A DNA stretch of 64,000 bases from contig DDGG01000003.1 in assembly GCA_002337525.1 (NCBI GenBank), positions 5,408 to 69,407 of the forward strand. Reading direction: 5' to 3'. The DNA is from Alphaproteobacteria bacterium UBA1908. Lineage in GTDB: Bacteria > Pseudomonadota > Alphaproteobacteria > Caedimonadales > UBA1908. Position 1 is the stretch's first letter; the number at the start of each line of letters is the position of its first letter. Below are positions 62,326-64,000 of this stretch, piece by piece. The position numbers and the translations under genes are program-made. Below the pieces are notes generated by a model, which did no database searches, was not told where the DNA came from, and was given only the letters and a program-made list of their open reading frames with translations.

Positions 62326-62449
62326 GTTGCTTCCCATTCATCCTGTTTTTTGATGATATCGTGAAATCGGGGGATTTTCACTCTTCATTTGTAAAATCAA
62401 CACAGTGACCGAGAAGAGGTTTTAGATCTTGAATCGAGTTTCTATTTTT

Positions 62450-63976
62450 TTAGAAGAGAATGCGGCGCTCTAGAATATGGCCATCAGTACGCACGATATA
62501 AAGAACACTTCTTCCTTTAATACTGTACTTTTCAAAAGCCTGGCCATCAACATCTTGAAAAACATCATTTCGGGGAGAATTTAAAAAGCTTGAGATCCAG
62601 AATGTTTTTTGAGGCTTACTTGCAAGATCTGAAAAATCCAGTTCAACTGGTGTTTTATCTGAAAAAACAAACGCGATAGGTTGTTTTTCCCCAAGTAAAT
62701 GATAAAGAGAGGAGTTCTTTCCATCATGCGTTGTCAACGGCACATCAGGGGCCATGTCTCCTTTTCCAAGAATAAAAGGGCGTGATAGAAAATGAAGGAT
62801 CTCGTCTTTGGTGTTTGCCCATACACGGTAAGCAACATCTAGCGCTGCAAAGCGTCGACCCAATTTTTGTATCAGGAAAGGCAGGCGCAAAAAGAAGGGG
62901 AGGACATTTTTCCTTAAAGTAAAATAAACCGGTATTTTAGAGAAAATAAGTTCTGACATTATTTTCCGATTTTGACGTTCACACGTTTGAAAAGAGACTT
63001 GTTCTTTGTGGTATGTTTCCAGAGATAGTCTATTTCCCGAGAGTTTTTGACCCAGGTGATATCCTAAATGCAGAGCTTGATGGATATCCAGATCATACCC
63101 AAAATTGAGTCTTGAAATATCATAGAAATCCGGACGACCGCACACCAGAACAGGCCCTTCAGGTAAATTAGGAGAGGTTTGTGGTTGTCCTATGACATTT
63201 TTTTGGGTCAAAATTTTTGTTGCTTTTAAAGAAGTCGTTGATCTTTGGTCCAGAAATTCGTTGAGGGTCTCCAGTGTAAGACGTCCTTCCCTGAGAGAGG
63301 CTGACTGGATAATTAATCGAATCTTTTTCTCTGAAAGAGGTACCGATCCAAGAAATTCTTTTTCATCAGCCAGGTGGATTTCAGATTGGGTACACAGGGG
63401 ACTTTCATAGTTAACTTCTAATACTCTAAGAAGATTTTTTTCAGAGGTCTTTTGGGTCTCAAGTGATAATAAGGCAGCTATTTTCTCTTGTCCCTCATCA
63501 CAGCCAATGACGTAGTCAAAAGTCTTTTTTACCGATCCTTTTTCTGTTTTAAAAATGGCTTCAACTCCTTTTGAGGACGAAGTAAGGCTCTCAAGCTTGT
63601 CTGAGGCAACTTTAATGCCGGAAGCTTTTGATATACCCTCCAGAATTTCTTTTTCAGGAAGTGTTACGAAAGAGGAAAAAGAGGTTCCCAAAGTCGTTAG
63701 GGCAATGTCGATCATGTGTGATGTTGAGAAGTGAATTTTAAGGCCCGAGACAGTGTACCCTTTTTGAAAAAAGTGTGTGTCAAGGCCCAGTAATTTAAAG
63801 ATAGAAAGGCTTCCGGGCGATAAAGTCACTTCCTGATTTTGAGAAAGCCGTGATAGAGGGAGAGAAGCTGATGTTTTACTAAAAGCATCAATGAGATGAA
63901 CGGGGACCTTTTGTCGGGATAAGGCTAAGGCTAGTGTTGACCCGACGATTCCTGATCCTACAATTAAAACGCCCAT
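62450..63976 (-). CDS. FAD-dependent aromatic hydroxylase-like protein with degenerate FAD motif
   Basis: 508 aa. VLIVGSGIVGSTLALALSRQ is a good Rossmann FAD-binding loop, and VIGCDEGQEKI matches the DG motif of class A flavin monooxygenases. The C-terminal part (GDMAPDVPLTTHDGKNSSLYHLLG onward) resembles the thioredoxin-like domain of phenol-hydroxylase/TfdB-MhpA enzymes. The 'GD' ribityl motif, normally GDAAHxxPP, is CGRPDFYDISRLNFG, so FAD binding or activity may be reduced. AAGGGG before ATG 63976. Substrate unknown; some relatives act in ubiquinone or aromatic metabolism. Confidence 0.7.
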   Translation of the reverse strand: MGVLIVGSGIVGSTLALALSRQKVPVHLIDAFSKTSASLPLSRLSQNQEVTLSPGSLSIFKLLGLDTHFFQKGYTVSGLKIHFSTSHMIDIALTTLGTSFSSFVTLPEKEILEGISKASGIKVASDKLESLTSSSKGVEAIFKTEKGSVKKTFDYVIGCDEGQEKIAALLSLETQKTSEKNLLRVLEVNYESPLCTQSEIHLADEKEFLGSVPLSEKKIRLIIQSASLREGRLTLETLNEFLDQRSTTSLKATKILTQKNVIGQPQTSPNLPEGPVLVCGRPDFYDISRLNFGYDLDIHQALHLGYHLGQKLSGNRLSLETYHKEQVSFQTCERQNRKIMSELIFSKIPVYFTLRKNVLPFFLRLPFLIQKLGRRFAALDVAYRVWANTKDEILHFLSRPFILGKGDMAPDVPLTTHDGKNSSLYHLLGEKQPIAFVFSDKTPVELDFSDLASKPQKTFWISSFLNSPRNDVFQDVDGQAFEKYSIKGRSVLYIVRTDGHILERRILF

Positions 63977-64000
63977 GTTTCCCCTTTCTTTTTCAAGAAT

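Noticed and set aside
1..64000. CRISPR array, insertion sequence or complete prophage
   Set aside because: No regularly spaced repeats, transposase gene, terminal inverted repeats with target duplications or phage structural genes were seen anywhere in the window.

Overview
The window looks like a low-GC alphaproteobacterial chromosome. The best fit is a host-associated lineage of the Holosporales/Rickettsiales kind. The pointers are the sdhC-sdhD-sdhA-sdhB order, the alphaproteobacterial block DUF3576-leuS-lptE-holA, a CarD regulator, a DivK plus GGDEF-regulator pair, a mitochondrial-like (type IA) peptide deformylase and a DUF2608 HAD-like protein known mainly from intracellular bacteria. 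Several Ser-rich, acidic secreted proteins also fit. Genus-level placement is inference; no rRNA gene is present.

Layout. 1-219: 5' end of a transaldolase-family gene. 538-5538: type II secretion/type IV pilus-like assembly operon (E ATPase, F platform, L-like, M/PilO-like, C/PilP-like). 5.6-9 kb: amino-acid permease, dapE, a membrane-anchored acidic protein. 9.2-12.7 kb: succinate dehydrogenase. 12.7-22.3 kb: mostly minus-strand accessory and metabolic genes (solo LuxR regulator, DUF6884-like protein beside a queuosine-precursor transporter, DMT exporter, amidase, O-methyltransferase, azoreductase, and a tight operon of TauD-like oxygenase, AMP-dependent ligase and thermostable-hemolysin-family protein). 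23.1-28.7 kb: secreted or effector-like proteins plus DUF2608. 28.9-33.4 kb: holA, lptE, leuS, DUF3576 lipoprotein. 33.6-40.2 kb: porin, glutamine amidotransferase, pseudouridine synthase, ubiG, MetNIQ importer. 40.3-42.6 kb: Cache-domain adenylate cyclase. 42.7-48.0 kb: five-gene arn operon for lipid A aminoarabinose. 48.2-50 kb: glutaredoxin and two pseudopilins that probably serve the secretion operon at the start. 50.5-53.2 kb: a small foreign-looking segment (3-TM protein and DUF6362) beside tRNA-Gln. 53.3-64 kb: signalling genes (symporter-histidine kinase fusion with atypical response regulator, XRE-type regulator, CarD, DivK, REC-PAS-GGDEF protein), def and a FAD-monooxygenase-like protein.

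The most interesting signals are: an intergenic structured RNA with its own promoter and terminator (about 58084-58329, +); the TauD/ligase/hemolysin-family mini-operon, whose leader carries a terminator hairpin and whose ligase has Arg in place of the usual A10 lysine; the arn operon lacking formyltransferase and deformylase; and the possible tRNA-Gln-linked island. Many operons overlap by 1-25 bases, so several starts were chosen from ribosome-binding sites and signal peptides rather than from the longest frame.
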